Below, piece by piece: positions 13,792-27,400 of a stretch of DNA of 64,000 nt. The stretch comes from Eutypa lata (lineage: Eukaryota > Ascomycota > Sordariomycetes > Xylariales > Diatrypaceae), in assembly GCA_022661535.1 (NCBI GenBank), contig JAKULF010000009.1, forward strand, positions 558,001 through 622,000. Reading direction: 5' to 3'. The notes under the pieces were generated by a model, which was not told the DNA's origin, did no database searches, and saw only the letters and a program-made list of their open reading frames with translations. The translations under genes and the position numbers were made by a program. The first letter of the stretch is position 1, and each line of letters begins with the position of its first letter.

Positions 13792-15229
13792 GATGTGCTA
13801 GATAGGGGACATTCAATAAGGACGAGAAGACGGACGGGTCTTTACGCTGGGAAAAGCAAAGGGTTCGGAATTGAGACTTGATAAAATCTACAATGATTAC
13901 TATAATTCCCTCTGAGGAACAAAGAGTGGAATCTACCGCGTGTTTAATTACAAACTGACATGTTTACAATTTCTGGGGCTGTTTACTGCATATTGCACAA
14001 TGTACTATCTACTAAGCATATTTTACCGGTCTACGGCGTTTCCGCACTGTTCTGGCAGGCTCTGGTGACACATAAGACTCTGTAGTACGATGGTTGGGGT
14101 AAAATTGTAGATGCAGACTAACCGACTAAAATTTGTATTGGTATGTAGTGTTATCATTGATTATTAATATTTTGAGTAGAAGCCTGGTTCGATATACTTG
14201 TAAAAACAAAAGCAGAAACAAACATCAATGCCTACAAGAGGTGCATGTTGACTGTGTAACGTACAATCAATACCCCTCAATAGCGGAATTAAGAACAAAA
14301 CGACTTATCAGTGCATTAGGGTGGCGCATGTGCTCTAATTGGACAAGAGGTTCACCGAAATATGCAACCCAGAGATACCCTGTTGGTAGCACCGCCTCCG
14401 TGCGAAGTGGTATTCATGCAGTCCTCATACCATCATCATGCCGCCCCTCGATACAACCCAGATTAAGAATGCAACGGTAGTCGGATCTGCTGACCCGCTG
14501 TTTAGCGCCAATATGATAGGGATAATGACTGTATGAGCCAATTGAAGATGAGAACATACACACAGTCTGATCTCCGCAGCTACTTCTGCCTGTGCTTTTG
14601 TCTACTCACATATCACCAACACACAGAGTGCGCATGCTCGCATGTGAGGGGCTTACGGATCCTTCCTGTAGCCTTGCTTTTTTTTTACAGAAACCAAGCT
14701 CTTAGTCTCACACCCCAATCTTTCATGGAGAAGAACAGTAAGTAAGGTATGGGAAGAGGTCTGGCGCCTACGCCACACAAACTAGCCCAATTCAATAAAT
14801 GACAAAGCCTTGTGTGACCATTGAAATAAACATGCAACGCTACCGCATAAGTAACCAACCAATGTACACATTGGTACCATAAGTTGTCGTTCCTAGGTGA
14901 CAGATCTTTCTACTAGTTACCGTACATAACAATTATACCTGGCTGAAGAAATCGTCTTGCTCATTCCAAGACCCCACTGGAGACTGGCAGGATGTCGCTG
15001 AAACGCGGGCTTGATATTGCTATTCTCGTATCTCTAGGTCTCTGGCTTACTATGATGCTGGTTCTATTTTGAGTTTGGGGGCTGAAGTGATGATTAGTCC
15101 TTCCTCGGAGCTTCTATTAAAAGAGTGTAAGATCGGTTAGACATGAGTATATATCCTAGAGATGGCAATATGATAATGAAATGTTACAACAGCCTTGTAA
15201 TTAGCGTGTCTTTGACGAACTATCTGATT
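13792..15229. other. intergenic region between divergent SDR-1 and oxidase genes
   Basis: About 1.4 kb between two divergently transcribed cluster genes, so it presumably holds both promoters. Small open frames at 14133-14480 and 14533-14745 have no recognisable protein character. No RNA gene or repeat seen. Confidence 0.6.
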
Positions 15230-17028
15230 ATGCCGTCTTCTTCAACTCTTGTCTTGCTCTTGCTGTGGCTTGTTTCCGCATCGGCAGCTTCTGATCTGGT
15301 AGCCCTGCTTACAGATCCAAGCAATGACTGGTCTCCCACTACTTTCATCTCACTACCCAATGAGACTACATTCCACAATGTCACTGAAAGATGGACTACG
15401 TTCAGTGCTCCGACCTACCTCGCTGCTATCAGCCCAGGAACGGAGGTTGATTTGATCAAAGTTGTAGGTGGACTTCTATTGATGAGAATGAGACAGTTCC
15501 TAATTCGGCTTCGTTAGTTGAATCTGGCAACGCAAAATAACATCTCTTTCCTTGTCACGAGTGGACGGCATGGCTTTAACCCTACACTTGGGGAGTTGCA
15601 GAATGGTTTGGCAATCGACTTGGGCAATTTCGATGCACTCAAAGTGAACGCAACTGCTGGTACCTTGACAGTCGGCCCTGCAATACGCATTGGTGATTTG
15701 CTCGATCCCGTGTACAACTCAGGCTACGAGATTCGTGAGTGGATGTCCCCTATACCTAGTCAATGACTCCAAAATATTGACTGGAGGATTTAAACTTAAG
15801 AAATCGGTACTTGTACCTGCCCTTCCTTCATCGGAGTAACAATCGGTGGTGGAATTGGGCGCTGGTCAGGCATATACGGCTTGATGATCGATGCACTAGA
15901 ATCTGTGCGTTTCGTTGCAGCGAACGGAAGCGTCCTGACAGTGAGCAAGAATTCCTATCCAGAGCTGTTTTGGGGCATACGTGGTGCCGGCGCCAACTTT
16001 GGCATCATTACCGAGGCAACTTACGACCTTCACAAAGTGTCCAATGATACCAAAGGCGGAGGCCAGGGTTTGACAGTTGACTACATATTCCCTGCCGAGA
16101 AAAGCCTGCCCTATTTCCAGGCACTCCAGAATATGGGAACGCTCCCGGCGAACCTGGCCGTGATTACTTTGGTGTTGTACAATGAGACCACTGGTGAGGT
16201 GAGTATTTTCATTTGTCCTGTTTTCTTTTCATCATACGTGGCCAGTTTGTACAGCCAGTTAACGGGGTTGAGCCTGGAAAGCACATATTTAACAGTCCGC
16301 TAAGATAATGTTCCCTAGACTGCTATCATGGCCAATTGGATGTATTTTGGCCCCGAAGATGAGGGATTAAAAGTTATGGCTCCCATCTTTGACCTGGAAC
16401 CGTTAGTAGCGTCCGTCAATGTAGTACCATGGACAGAACTTCTATATTCCCAGGGCTTCGGCATCAACAGTGCCTTGTGCCAAGGCAACTTAGCTCGCGA
16501 AACATACACAGCGCAGATTAAAAAGGTCACGGCATCCACTTGGCAGGCGGCCTTTGAGAAAATGGCTGCATTTTATGAGGCCTATCCTGGCGGACGCGCC
16601 CTTAGTTACCTCGAGCTTGAAACATTTCCAAATGAAGCCGCCATGGCCGTGCCTGATGGCGAGACAGCTTACCCGTGGAGAGATGCGCTAGGTACTCTGT
16701 AAGTTCTGTTCCTTTATCAAGTGCACATCCTACGGAAGATCAGCTAACACTAATTTGACCTGGCAGGGGATTTCAGTTCGGGTGGATTGAAGGGGACACC
16801 GTTGTATCTAACGCGGCGGCCAAATTGGGCGCTGAGTTGCGTGATGACTTCACTGAAACCTCAGGCTACCCCGGTTTGGCAGCGTACGTGAACTACGCCC
16901 ACGGCGACGAGCCGTTGGTTAGCATATACAGGGCTGACAAACTGCCCCGTCTCGCGGCGCTGAAGAAGACTTGGGATCCAAGCAACGTCTTTGCGTATCA
17001 CTTAGCAATACCTACAGTGTACCCATGA
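15230..17028 (+). CDS. secreted FAD-linked oxidase, berberine-bridge (BBE) type
   Basis: Five exons (15230-15463, 15518-15734, 15801-16198, 16319-16698, 16767-17028) give 496 aa, the usual family length. I start at 15230 because it opens a good signal peptide (LVLLLLWLVSASAA); an upstream in-frame ATG at 15143 would bury it. The PCMH-type FAD-binding domain spans about 60-235: VTSGRHGF places the flavin-linking histidine at His96, and GTCTCPSF (Cys155 or Cys157) before TIGGGIGR suits the second covalent site. The BBE C-terminal domain ends with YVNYAHGDE and WDPSNVFAYH. Such enzymes oxidise alcohols or drive oxidative C-C bond formation in secondary metabolism, for example solanapyrone synthase. 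Position beside SDRs and an HR-PKS suggests a tailoring step; cyclisation is possible but unproven. Confidence 0.88.
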
Positions 17029-17932
17029 GGCAGGTTTCCTGACAGAGATTAGATGTAGGCGAAGTGGGTTTCTAGACGCGTAGTAGAGTATAATAGGGAC
17101 TTTCGGACATCCCTGCGTTGTTAAGATGAATATTAAAAAGGTGTATCAAGAGGTCAATGATCAGATAATTGGAAATTCTACGTGGTTGCAGCATATACAT
17201 TAGGCTTACACTAGAGGCAAAGGGATTCATAATATCGGCGTTCGTACTGTGTACCTCGTTTATGACCTATTCTGTCGGTCAATATTCCCGGGCCGAGCCG
17301 ATATGTGAGTTGAGGTACTCTACACGTGTCCAATGAAAGGCTTCTGTTGCAGCCGGGATTTCCATAGTACTTTATGTTGAATTAAGGGGTCAAAGCTATG
17401 AGTGGTGGATGTATCAGTACAAGCCAACATGGCTGATTGTGTATATAAGCAGACGTTCCTCCCACCTCTATAGTAGCTGTCACCTTAGTCAATCAAGCTC
17501 ATTATCCTGTCTTTCAGCACTTTAGTCATCAACTTATAAGCAGTCTATGGTAGTATTCGGGCCTGCCTACATATATAAAGCACACATACCACAGCCTTTT
17601 CAGGGGCATTAATTCATCCTACAAGCATTTATTTCCTCACTTCTTCCCTCATCTTCAACATCGCCCTATATTAGGAGTGCTCTGAATGCCTTAGGTTCCA
17701 ACATTCCGTTTCCACGCAACTGCCTAGAAGCTCTACTTCATTAGGGTTACTCTGTACAATACACAAAAGCAAGAACTCGCTATTTTCCGAACCTAAAACT
17801 CTACTTCCACACCGCCCCCTTTAATTTATAACGAATGTTGCGACTTCTTCGATTTTTTCAATTTCTGTTTTGACAAGAATTATTGCTACCCCTCACCTTT
17901 ACATAACTGCACATTGCAACACTAAAATCAAC
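17029..17932. promoter_or_regulatory. intergenic region with probable SDR-2 promoter
   Basis: About 0.9 kb between convergently ordered same-strand genes. A TATA-like TATATAAAG lies at 17572-17580, and a second TATATAAG at about 17442. A pyrimidine-rich stretch (CTCACTTCTTCCCTCATC, about 17636-17653) precedes the SDR-2 start, typical of fungal leaders. Confidence 0.45.
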
Positions 17933-19049
17933 ATGAACATCGACGGCCATGTCCTCATCTTTGGTGGAGGTTCGCCATTACACACCCTTTATATGCATGG
18001 TTCCCATGCTAATGCTTTGAATTACAGGATCAGGAATCGGTGAAGCTTGCGCTCTAGCATTTGCCAAAGAAGGCGCGGCAGGGATTGTCTTAGCTGACAT
18101 CAACCTGAACGATGCCGAGCAAGTTGTCATGGCATGTGAGGCGCTAGCGACGAGCGCTGACTTCAAAGCTAAAGCAGTCTATGTGAACATCATACAGGAA
18201 GCTTTGGTGGAGCAGACTATCGCACAAACGGTGGAACTGTTCGGCCGCATTGATTATTGCGTCAATTGCGCTGGTGTAAGTGGATGTTTCGACCTATGAA
18301 TCGACTTCCTCAATTTAGGTCTCGACTGCTTCTGTCCCTTCTTCCTCCAGTTATAGATCTTTTGCTTCCGGAGATACTTCCATTACGAGCTGCCGGATTC
18401 TGTGCTAATCACTTACCCCTAATCGTACAGATTGGTGTAGAACACGCAAACGAGGTGGCAAAAGCAAATGTTTCTGAATTCGATCGCTTCATCGACGTCA
18501 ACGTGAAGGGGACGCTGTTAGTAATGCGGCATATCTCGGCTGTCATGAAGCTTCAAGATCCCCGGCCAATCAGCAAAGGCCGGGAGGCACGAGGGTCAAC
18601 GCGCGGAGCTATCGTCACGATGGGTTCGGCGCAATCTTTCGCATCTACCCCAGGAATGGTACAATATACTACATCTAAGTTTGCGGTGCTTGGATTGAGC
18701 AAAAATGCCGGTGAGTAATAGATCCAGTACCTTTTTCCCGCCTGCCGTGGGTATAAACTATATAAGCTGATAAGTGGTTCGGACGACCGTAGCCCTTGAC
18801 AATGCGACCTATGGGATCCGAGTAAACTGTCTTTGCCCGTCATGGGTAGACACACCAATGGTGCAGAAGGCTGTGAGTACTGTGGGCGGATTGAAGCAAT
18901 TCATCGAGTCGGCTGTGCCTCTAGGGCGAATGGCCCAAGCGGAGGAAATTGCAGACTGCGTGGTTTTCCTATGTAGTCCGAGATCGAGTTATGTGACAGG
19001 TTGCGGGTTCATTGTGGATGGGGGTACGACTTTAACCGTTCACACGTGA
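17933..19049 (+). CDS. SDR-2: classical short-chain dehydrogenase
   Basis: Four exons (17933-17969, 18028-18275, 18431-18710, 18793-19049) give 273 aa, normal for classical SDRs. The first intron splits the coenzyme motif and uses an atypical GTTCGC donor; splicing gives FGGGSGIGEA, a Gly-rich variant of TGxxxGIG. Later motifs are NCAG (about 92-95), Ser161 in TMGSAQS, Tyr174/Lys178 in YTTSK, and the C-terminal VDGG typical of FabG-like enzymes that end with GG plus a short tail. The final intron acceptor at 18792 was chosen because it yields KNAALDNATYGIRVN, the conserved family join. Probably an NAD(P)-dependent alcohol dehydrogenase or ketoreductase acting on the cluster metabolite. Confidence 0.88.
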
Positions 19050-19302
19050 TGTAGCTATTTGGAGAGTAGTCTTCAATTGACTAAAGCTAAAAAAAGTTCA
19101 TGCTCGAGGTTAAGATGGATTTACTTCTAATATAATGCAACTGGGCACAGACTAGACTATGTTGACTTCATCTGCTACGCCATTCATCTCGACCAAAATG
19201 ACGGTCTTTCTCAGCCATACATGTACATATAGAACCAGGAATATAATACAAATTAAAAGAGGCATTGCTCCAAGCTATATGCCATATATTCCAAAATAAA
19301 AT

Positions 19303-20620
19303 TCAGGCTGTCCTTAACTTGTTGAGATTGAAAGTTGATGTGAATATTAGATCCTAATCACGAGTCAACTCCGTACCAAACGCAAAGTCAGAAACGAAAG
19401 CGCTAGCTAGATTAAGGCTTACCCAAATAGTCCGCCAAGCAAAGATATCAAGGAAACGGACAAGGCACGTTGTCCTTCCAAACCAGAACCACGCTGGTGG
19501 AGATAGCTTCAAAGTCTGGGGCACAACATTCGCTGCATAAGAGAAGCGATCAGTTGTATCTAAGAAGTGGTAAGTGTTCATTCGCCGACCCTGGGATGAA
19601 GAAGATGGCGAACTCGGAATTCTCCGCACGTGATTTTGAAACTCGACAGCGAGAGGTGAATAGTATGAGTCTGGGTAAGAAATGAGCTAACGACATTATT
19701 ATGGGTGGCTTATACGGCGCAGACCTGGCGGTAATTCTCGATCCATATCTCTCTTGAGAATATTCGTGCCAATTTCACCAGTGATGATCTTGGTTCAGCA
19801 CGTTAATCACTATCAGAGGCAGTGTAGCATAAGTATAGCAACTATATAGGAACATACCGTCATCACCTTGACACTACAGTTTAAGAGGATTAGAATGATC
19901 AATGACTCCAGCGTTTATAAGAACTCACCCAAGCGGAGCCAGTTCGACCCTTAGGGTATTCGACCAGTGTTGCAGGGCGGCCTTGGAAGCGTTGTACGAT
20001 GCTGTGATGGAACAAATTCGTCAGCAGCTTCTGACGAGGTACAGATACGAAGCAGGACCTACATCCGAAAACGTAAGGGACAATACCGCCGACTGACCCA
20101 ATATTGACAATTGTTCCACTCGACTCTACTAGGAGGTCATGGAACCAATGTACCATACGCATAGGGCCAAATACATTTACGTCGAACATTGCTTGTGCAG
20201 AAGCAACATCTGTGTCGATGGCCGTCATTGTGTAGCCTGAGATATCAGTCCTGGGACAGCGCCAGGCAATCCTGAAAGGAATGTCTCACATATACCACTA
20301 TCATAGAACGAGAAAATATCAATACAAGTTGCGGCTTACATGAGCGCTATAAGGAAATATAGGCAGCAGACTTACGCGTTGTTCACCAGCAAGTGAAGGA
20401 CTCCGCCCGTCAACTGGATAATTTTCCTTTTCAAGTCAAGGATTGATTTGTCCTTAGTCACGTCAAGTGTGAAGCAGTCGATGCCGGCTGAGGTAAGATG
20501 GTTACTCGATTCATTCGGAAGGATGGTAGCAATAGGACGTAAACCATGATGGGTATATTCTTTGACAAGAGCCTCACCAATACCACCCTCGCCGCAGCCA
20601 GTCACTAGAACGAATTTCAT
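19303..20620 (-). CDS. SDR-3: AYR1-like short-chain dehydrogenase, seven exons
   Basis: Seven exons fit one continuous frame: 20620-20376, 20250-20063, 20001-19929, 19873-19858, 19788-19725, 19670-19423 and 19353-19303, giving 294 aa. The N-terminus has VLVTGCGEGGIGEA, the one-residue-longer coenzyme motif of 1-acyl-DHAP-reductase (AYR1)-like SDRs; LLVNNA, VNIGS and YNASK (Tyr147/Lys151) follow. The C-terminal part (RFSYAANVV, then PPAWFWFGR and a hydrophobic stretch) is the usual membrane-leaning tail of this subfamily. Exon 4 is a 16-nt microexon coding VKVMT. The acceptor of exon 2 is uncertain: 20271 would add seven residues. It is divergent from the PKS across a 0.8-kb spacer, so the two are probably co-regulated. 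Substrate unknown. Confidence 0.82.
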
Positions 20621-21418
20621 TTTCCACTCCTTCTTCTCTTCTGATCAAGTATGGAGAGTTGTGGAGTATTAATAAGGAGCAAAAGTGCGGTCAACAATGT
20701 GGATTGGCTGAATCGGGGGAATTAGTCTATGGTAGTTCAGGTCCTTGATGAAGATGCGTAGTATTCTCGTTTCTCTGGTGTAGAGCTGGAAAATATCGGA
20801 TTACGAAGGCCCGTAGATGTCCTAAAAGAGAAGACGGACTCAATGTGCTCAAGACAGATGGGCATTCAGACGGCATATGAGGCACCCTTGTGACTGTCCT
20901 ACCCGATCCAAGTACGACCGTACACTAATATGCCCACCGCAGCATTCGGTGCAACCCATTCACTCTTTCAGGGCGGGGGGTTCAATATCCCGCAGTGCCA
21001 ACGCTACGCAGAGGGCCAACAGGGGGCTTGGCGTCGACGGTCATGGGCAAATCAAAGGTTCAAGAACGATCCGTGTCTCAGGCGGCTGGACCCATTAATT
21101 TTACGGATCTATTGCTTACAGTATACATGCATGGTACACGAGAGTACATGGCGGCCATGAGAAATCAATTTTGGGAAAGCCTGGTAACTACTTTGATGTA
21201 CTTTGCAATTATACCGATCCTATTGGATTTTCCCAGGTGTTTTGAGCTGCTGCTGAGCTCGCTTATAGAAATATTTCTGTCTAAGTGCAAGACGGCGAAA
21301 ATATCAAATGCCACCGCCTCTACTATAATACAACCGTCAGTGCCGACCACCACTTCGTAATCAGAACCATCCATTGTTTGTAGCTTAGTTCTGGCCTATG
21401 ACTTGAGTCACCCTCAAC
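20621..21418. promoter_or_regulatory. bidirectional promoter between SDR-3 and the PKS
   Basis: A 798-bp gap between the start codons of two divergent cluster genes. Short open frames at 20877-21360 show no protein character. I found no convincing CGG-N-CCG palindrome that could be assigned to a zinc-cluster regulator. The assignment rests on gene orientation alone. Confidence 0.55.
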
Positions 21419-24400
21419 ATGTCGAAGATGGACAGCGATGATCTAGTCTGTATTGTGGGCATGGGTGAGTGTTCAATATCCAAACCAAAGTCTACTTTCG
21501 AGGTCCTGACAGCCCATCATGCAGCATGTCGCTTACCAGGCGGTGTCACTTCGCCCTCCGCGCTATGGGACTTCTTGATGAAGAAGCGCTCTGCACAAGG
21601 CCCAATACCAGAGATGCGTTTCAACAAAGCTGGCTTTTATGACCCTGATGGGAATCGGGCCGGCGTTATGAACTCAGACGGTGGGTATTTCTTGCAAGAG
21701 GATGTCCGAAACTTCGAGAATAGTTTCTTTGGTATAAACAACCTTGAGGCAACATCCATGGACCCTCAACAACGAAAACTACTAGAAGTCGTCTTCGAGT
21801 GTCTCGAAAATTCAGGCGTACCTTTAGACCATATTTCCGGCTCTAATACGGGAGTTTATATCGGCAACTTCACGCTTGATTATTTAAGCATACAAAGTCA
21901 TGATCTGGACTCGATCAACCGATATTCTGCAACAGGGACTGGTACCGCGATTTTAGCAAATCGAATTAGCCATGTGTTTAATCTTCAGGGACCCAGGTAT
22001 GTCTGCTTCTTACGCTCCAGTCAAGGTTGGAGCCAGCTCTACTAATGTAGTATGTATCTCCCTTAAGTCTCTCTCTCGACACAGGATGTTCTGCGTCACT
22101 CTACTGCTTTCACCATGCAGTTAATGCTTTGAAATTGGGAGACTGCGATTCGGCAATCGTTGCAGGCGTCAATCTGATACTGGCACCCGACCAGTGCCTG
22201 GGAACTTCGAAAGGCGGTGTTCTTTCACCGACTTCGACATGCCACACGTTTGACGCCTCAGCAGACGGCTATGGACGTGCTGAAGGGGTCAATGCTTTGT
22301 ATCTGAAGCGTCTCTCTGATGCTCTGGAAAACGGTGATAAGATTTGGGCAGTCGTGAGAGGGACAGCTGTCAATGCGCAAGTCTCTCCTCTTAATTCACG
22401 TTGTCGCTGTCCAGTTCGTTGCAAGAAAGTGGCAAGATATCAGTACTGACAGTCTCATCACTTCTAGGAATGGAAAGACGCCAGGCATTACGCAGCCCAG
22501 TGCAGACCTCCAAGAGGCGGTAATACGAAAGGCCTATCACGGTGCTAAACTAGACTTGACAGGTACTGATTATGTCGAGTGTCATGGCACAGGCACTGCT
22601 GTAGGGGATCCTATTGAAATTGAAGCTATCAGCCGTTGCTTTTCTCGCCAAGAGGGAGCTCCAGTACTGATAGGAGGGGTTCGTCTCCTAATATCTTTCC
22701 ATGCCATTCGATTAACCGTAAGCTGACGGCTCAAGTGCAAACCGAACTTTGGCCACAGCGAGGCTTCAAGTGGTCTAACCTCTCTTATCAAAGTTGCCCT
22801 AGCCCTTGATGCCGGCCTTATTCCGCCAACTCGTGGTGTGGAAGTATTGAATCCCAGCTGTGAGTGGAATATTCCTGAAACTGCGTTGAATGGTAAATAT
22901 ACGGTACTTACTAGAGATCAGTGCAACTTGAGAGTCGTAACATGCAGGTTGTCACAGAGGCTCGAACATTTCCTCTTGTTGTCCAAAGGTCCAGTATCAA
23001 TGCATTCGGTTACGGCGGCGCGAACGCTCATGCGATTCTTGAATCCGCCGGCAGCTACTTTGAGTCAGTCTCCAACAGGCAAGGAAACAGGATCCATGAC
23101 TCCCAAGGACCGAATGGAACCTCTGGGCCAACTGGAAACCAGGGTACGAACGGTGTTATTTACCACGAGAAAAATCGCACTCAGACTCAAGTGAACAGTG
23201 AATTCAACCACAAGAGTGGTGACATCCAAAGGGACGTGGATGGATGCCGCGACAGGGAACTGGTGGTTGTGCCTATTTCAACCACATCAGAGAAGTCGTT
23301 GCAAACTCGTGCAGCGGATTTCCAACAACGACTGTCCGAAGGGAGTGCAGACACCCAGAGGGATCTTGTATACACACTGGCTGAGCGCAGAAGCCACTTT
23401 AGGGCTAGATTGGTGAAGTTTGCCGCAACAAACTCTGATGGGCGTCTCGAACTTGTTAGGGATATCGACGTTCAACTGCCCGCAGATCTTGCAACCACAT
23501 CTACTCCGCTACCCCTGGGTTTGATTTTCACAGGCCAAGGAGCGCAATATCCAATGATGGGTAGGGAGCTACTTACAAAGAATTCTGGATTTCAAGCTAC
23601 GATTCGGAGTCTTGATGCAATTCTTCGATCTCTACCGCCAGAGCATTCTCCAGACTGGTCTCTGGAACGAGTAATACTGGAACCACCTGAAACCAGTCGG
23701 ATCCATGACGTTTCACGAAGTCAGCCAGTATGCACTGCAGTTCAAGTTGCTATTGTTGATATGCTCAATGACTGGGGAGTTCTCTCCTCTACACAAGGCG
23801 TGGTCGGTCACTCATCTGGCGAGATTGCTGCAGCGTATGCAGCGGGTCTCCTCTCCGCTAAACAGGCCATCCTAGTGGCTTACTTCAGAGGCTATGCTGT
23901 CAGCCGGTTACAAACGGAAGGGGCAATGCTTGCAGCAAGTCTCGATGTCGAGGATGCCGAGAAGCTTCTACTGGATCAAGGGCTTACAGATACAGTTTGC
24001 ATTGCTTGCGTCAATAGCCCCGAAAACGTCACATTTAGTGGCTCTATCCATGGCATTAATACCATTGCGGCAGAACTCCAAGGGACGCAGAGAAGGTTCG
24101 CTCGGCAGCTTCAGACGGGTGGGCGTGCCTATCACTCATATATGATGTGTGAGGTCGGCGCTCTGTATGAGAACTTGCTAGTGCCCTACTTTACGGGCTG
24201 TACCGAGGAGCCTCATGGCACAACCGAACTGAATTCGGCGACTAATACATGTGAGATGTACTCGTCAGTTGGATTGGATTTTGACCGATCAGTACATCTC
24301 AGTCACCATACTAACTGGCCCGGGTACTGGCGGGATAATCTTGAAAAGCCTGTACAGTTCTTTTCAGCTCTTAGTGAACTCACTTCTCGTACTCAGAAGC

Positions 24401-27400
24401 TTCATTTGATTGAGGTTGGGCCACACCCTGCGCTCAAAGTCCCAGTTGAGCAGATTCGGGTGCACATGAAGCTTCAAAGACATCATCTGCCCTATTCCCA
24501 TACTCTTGTCAGAAAGCAAGAGGCTGATGTCTGCATGAAGAAACTCGCAGCTTCCCTTTTCCTCTGCGGCCAAGATTTAAAATGGAACAATGTGAACTTA
24601 GGTTTGATCGTGAATGGAGCTCGTCCACCGCATCACTTCTCCAATCTGGCACCTTACCCATGGAACTATTCGGCCCCCCCTCTTTGGCAAGAACCCAGGA
24701 GCAGTACCGAAACTCGTAACCGCACTTATCCACGTCACGAACTACTTGGTTCTAAGCAGGTCGCCGGGAACGGCATCATCGGTAGATGGCGCAATTTGCT
24801 GCGCCTCGACGAGGTGCCCTGGCTCAGAGATCATAAGATTGAAGCTCAAACAGTTTTCCCAGCGTCCGGATATTTAACTATGGCAGTCCAAGCGCTTGCG
24901 CAAGAAAGCAACGTATCGCGAGACACAGATCTAGGCATGAATGCCCCTGTCTTCGAAATGCGCAACGTAAGCATCAATGCAGCGCTTGTGCTGCCCGATG
25001 GCGGAACTGGGCAAAGGGGCCTAATTGAGCTTCACACTACCTTATCGCCAAAAGTGTTGTCAACTACGACCACGTCAGCTGACTGGTTCGAATTCACTAT
25101 CTCTTCATGGGTGGATGGAACCACAACACTGCACTGCGTGGGAAGCATCCGCTTGGAAATCTGCGATGCCAACGGAAACCACATTGACACAGGATACATA
25201 GCCCTCGATGGCATCAACCGGTTTCAGGAGCGGCCTAATTTGGACGATTGGTATGATCGATTTCAAAAGGCCGGCCTCGCCTTCGGGCCCTCTTTTAGGT
25301 CGATGGCAAGACTTCGAACCAATACTGACAACGCGTGCGAAATGATGTGTGATACATGCATTTCCCCTCCCACAGCGGGGTCCGCCGATAGCCCAACTGC
25401 GCGTTACATAGCATTGCACCCAATTACTGTGGATGCGTGTCTACAAGCTGCTCTCATAAGCGTAGCAAAGGGTGATGTAAATGGGGCTGGGGCATTTCTC
25501 CCTGTCTTCATCGAACGATGCAGAATTCGTATACCATCAAAAATAAGCGGCCGGGAACTTGGTGTCATCCGAGCGCAATCCACAAAGACCAGTATCTCGA
25601 CACACAGGATCGACTGTGTGTTACGGGACGCACAAGGTGCGGTTCTCGTTGATTATTGGCAAATGCGTGTGATTCAGTATAGCGCTAAGGTTCACCCTGA
25701 GCGACAGCCCTCTCGGCATCCTTGCCTGCAAATGGTATGGAAGCCTGATATCCAGCGGCTATCTGCTGGCGCGTCGAGCCAGCTCGGTAATTACGTACTT
25801 AATTTCTGCAAAGAACTTCAGCACAAAGGATCGCTGTTGGCCGATGACCAATATGTAGCTACTACTGGAGCTTTGCTCGACCTTCTTGCACACAAGAACC
25901 CTCGCATACGTATCCTCGAGCTCGGTCAGACTTGCGAATGCAAGTCAAAGCTCTTGTTGGACCTTCTAGGTAGTGACACGGATTTTCCACGCTACATATC
26001 CTGGCAAAGTGTGAAGCTGGATGAAAAAGGCCTCTTGATGCCCGAAGATAGTAATGAAGGTCCTTTCGATGTTGTAATCGCTGGAAGAGCCACTGGCGAG
26101 GAGTTCTGGGAGCACACTGGAGATTACCTCACAATGATGGTTGCAAACCAAGGTTGGATAATCGCCCGAAGAAGTGACATGGCTTCGACCGCCCTCAAGC
26201 AAGACGGCTTCACCGTCTTTGAAATTGCAGATCATCTCTTTGCGCTTCGTCAGCATCAAGACAAGAAAGTATCCTTTGTGGTAGGCAAGAGGGTCATCAT
26301 AATTGTAAGTATGAGCTTTGGAAATCCTTTCTCCCGGGAAATTAGGATACTAAAGAAGTACAACTAGGTCCCCGAGGGTTCAGGATCACCCGACGTGGCC
26401 GCCCTGGCAGAAGCCCTAGCAGAACATCTACGGCGAACCACTACTGCCGCCACACTTGAGATCATACCCTTCGGGAGCAATTTGACACAGATAAAGCCCT
26501 GGAAAGATACGGTGTGCCTTTCCTTGCTTGAACTAGAGGATGAGTTCCTCGCCACTATGAACCAGCAAAAGATGGACCTACTTCGTACCATTACGAACGA
26601 AACGAAGACGTTGCTTTGGATTACGGGAGCAGATACGTTAGGCGATCACCCCGATCCGAATCTGACCCTGTCTAGCGGATTATCCCGTGCCCTCATGCTG
26701 GAGCAGCCCTCATTACAATTTTGTGTCTTGCACATTGGGCCAGTTCCTCATTTGGATTTATCATCGACATGCGAGAATGTAGTAGAAATTCTGAGTTCCT
26801 CTACTAATAGGGCCAAAGATGACAAAGAGTTCGTCCAGAAGGATGGCCTGTTGTACATCAGCCGCTTCAGTCCTGACTTGGATATCAACTCGCTGTTCAA
26901 CCGTCGAAGCGCGTTAGACGGCATAGGCAATCCTTTAGAGGCAGTGCAGAAGACTCCAATCGCAAAATCTCAACCTTCAAAGCTGTGCATTGGGCGCATT
27001 GGGATGACCGAAACGATCTATTTTCAAGAAACGTGCGACCCCAGGACGCCTCCCCCGCCTGGCTTCGTAGACATACTCGTCCGGGCCATCAGCCTCAATG
27101 CCAAAGATGTTTATGCGCTGAACGGCCGAGTTGAGACCCGCGAGGCTACTATATCACTGGAATGGAGTGGCGTCGTCATAGCCGTAGGGCATGATGTCTC
27201 ACATCTGCGAATAGGTGATAGCGTTATTGTGCTGGGACCTGGGCATTTCTCAACGATAGAGCGCGTGGCAGCTTGGGCGGCTCATAGAATGTTACCAGGT
27301 GAAAGTTATACTATCATGCCAACTCTACCACTGGTCTACGGTACGGCCTTATATGCACTGCGAGACCGTGCTCATCTCCGCCCGGGCGAATCCGTCCTCA

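Noticed and set aside
14133..14480. 115-codon open frame between SDR-1 and the oxidase
   Set aside because: No domain, promoter or conserved-looking composition; typical chance frame in a long spacer.
22860..22921. A 29-nt intron at 22893-22921 in the KS linker
   Set aside because: A perfect GTGAGT donor at 22860 with the same acceptor gives a normal 62-nt intron and the better join LNPSLQLESRNMQVVTEA.
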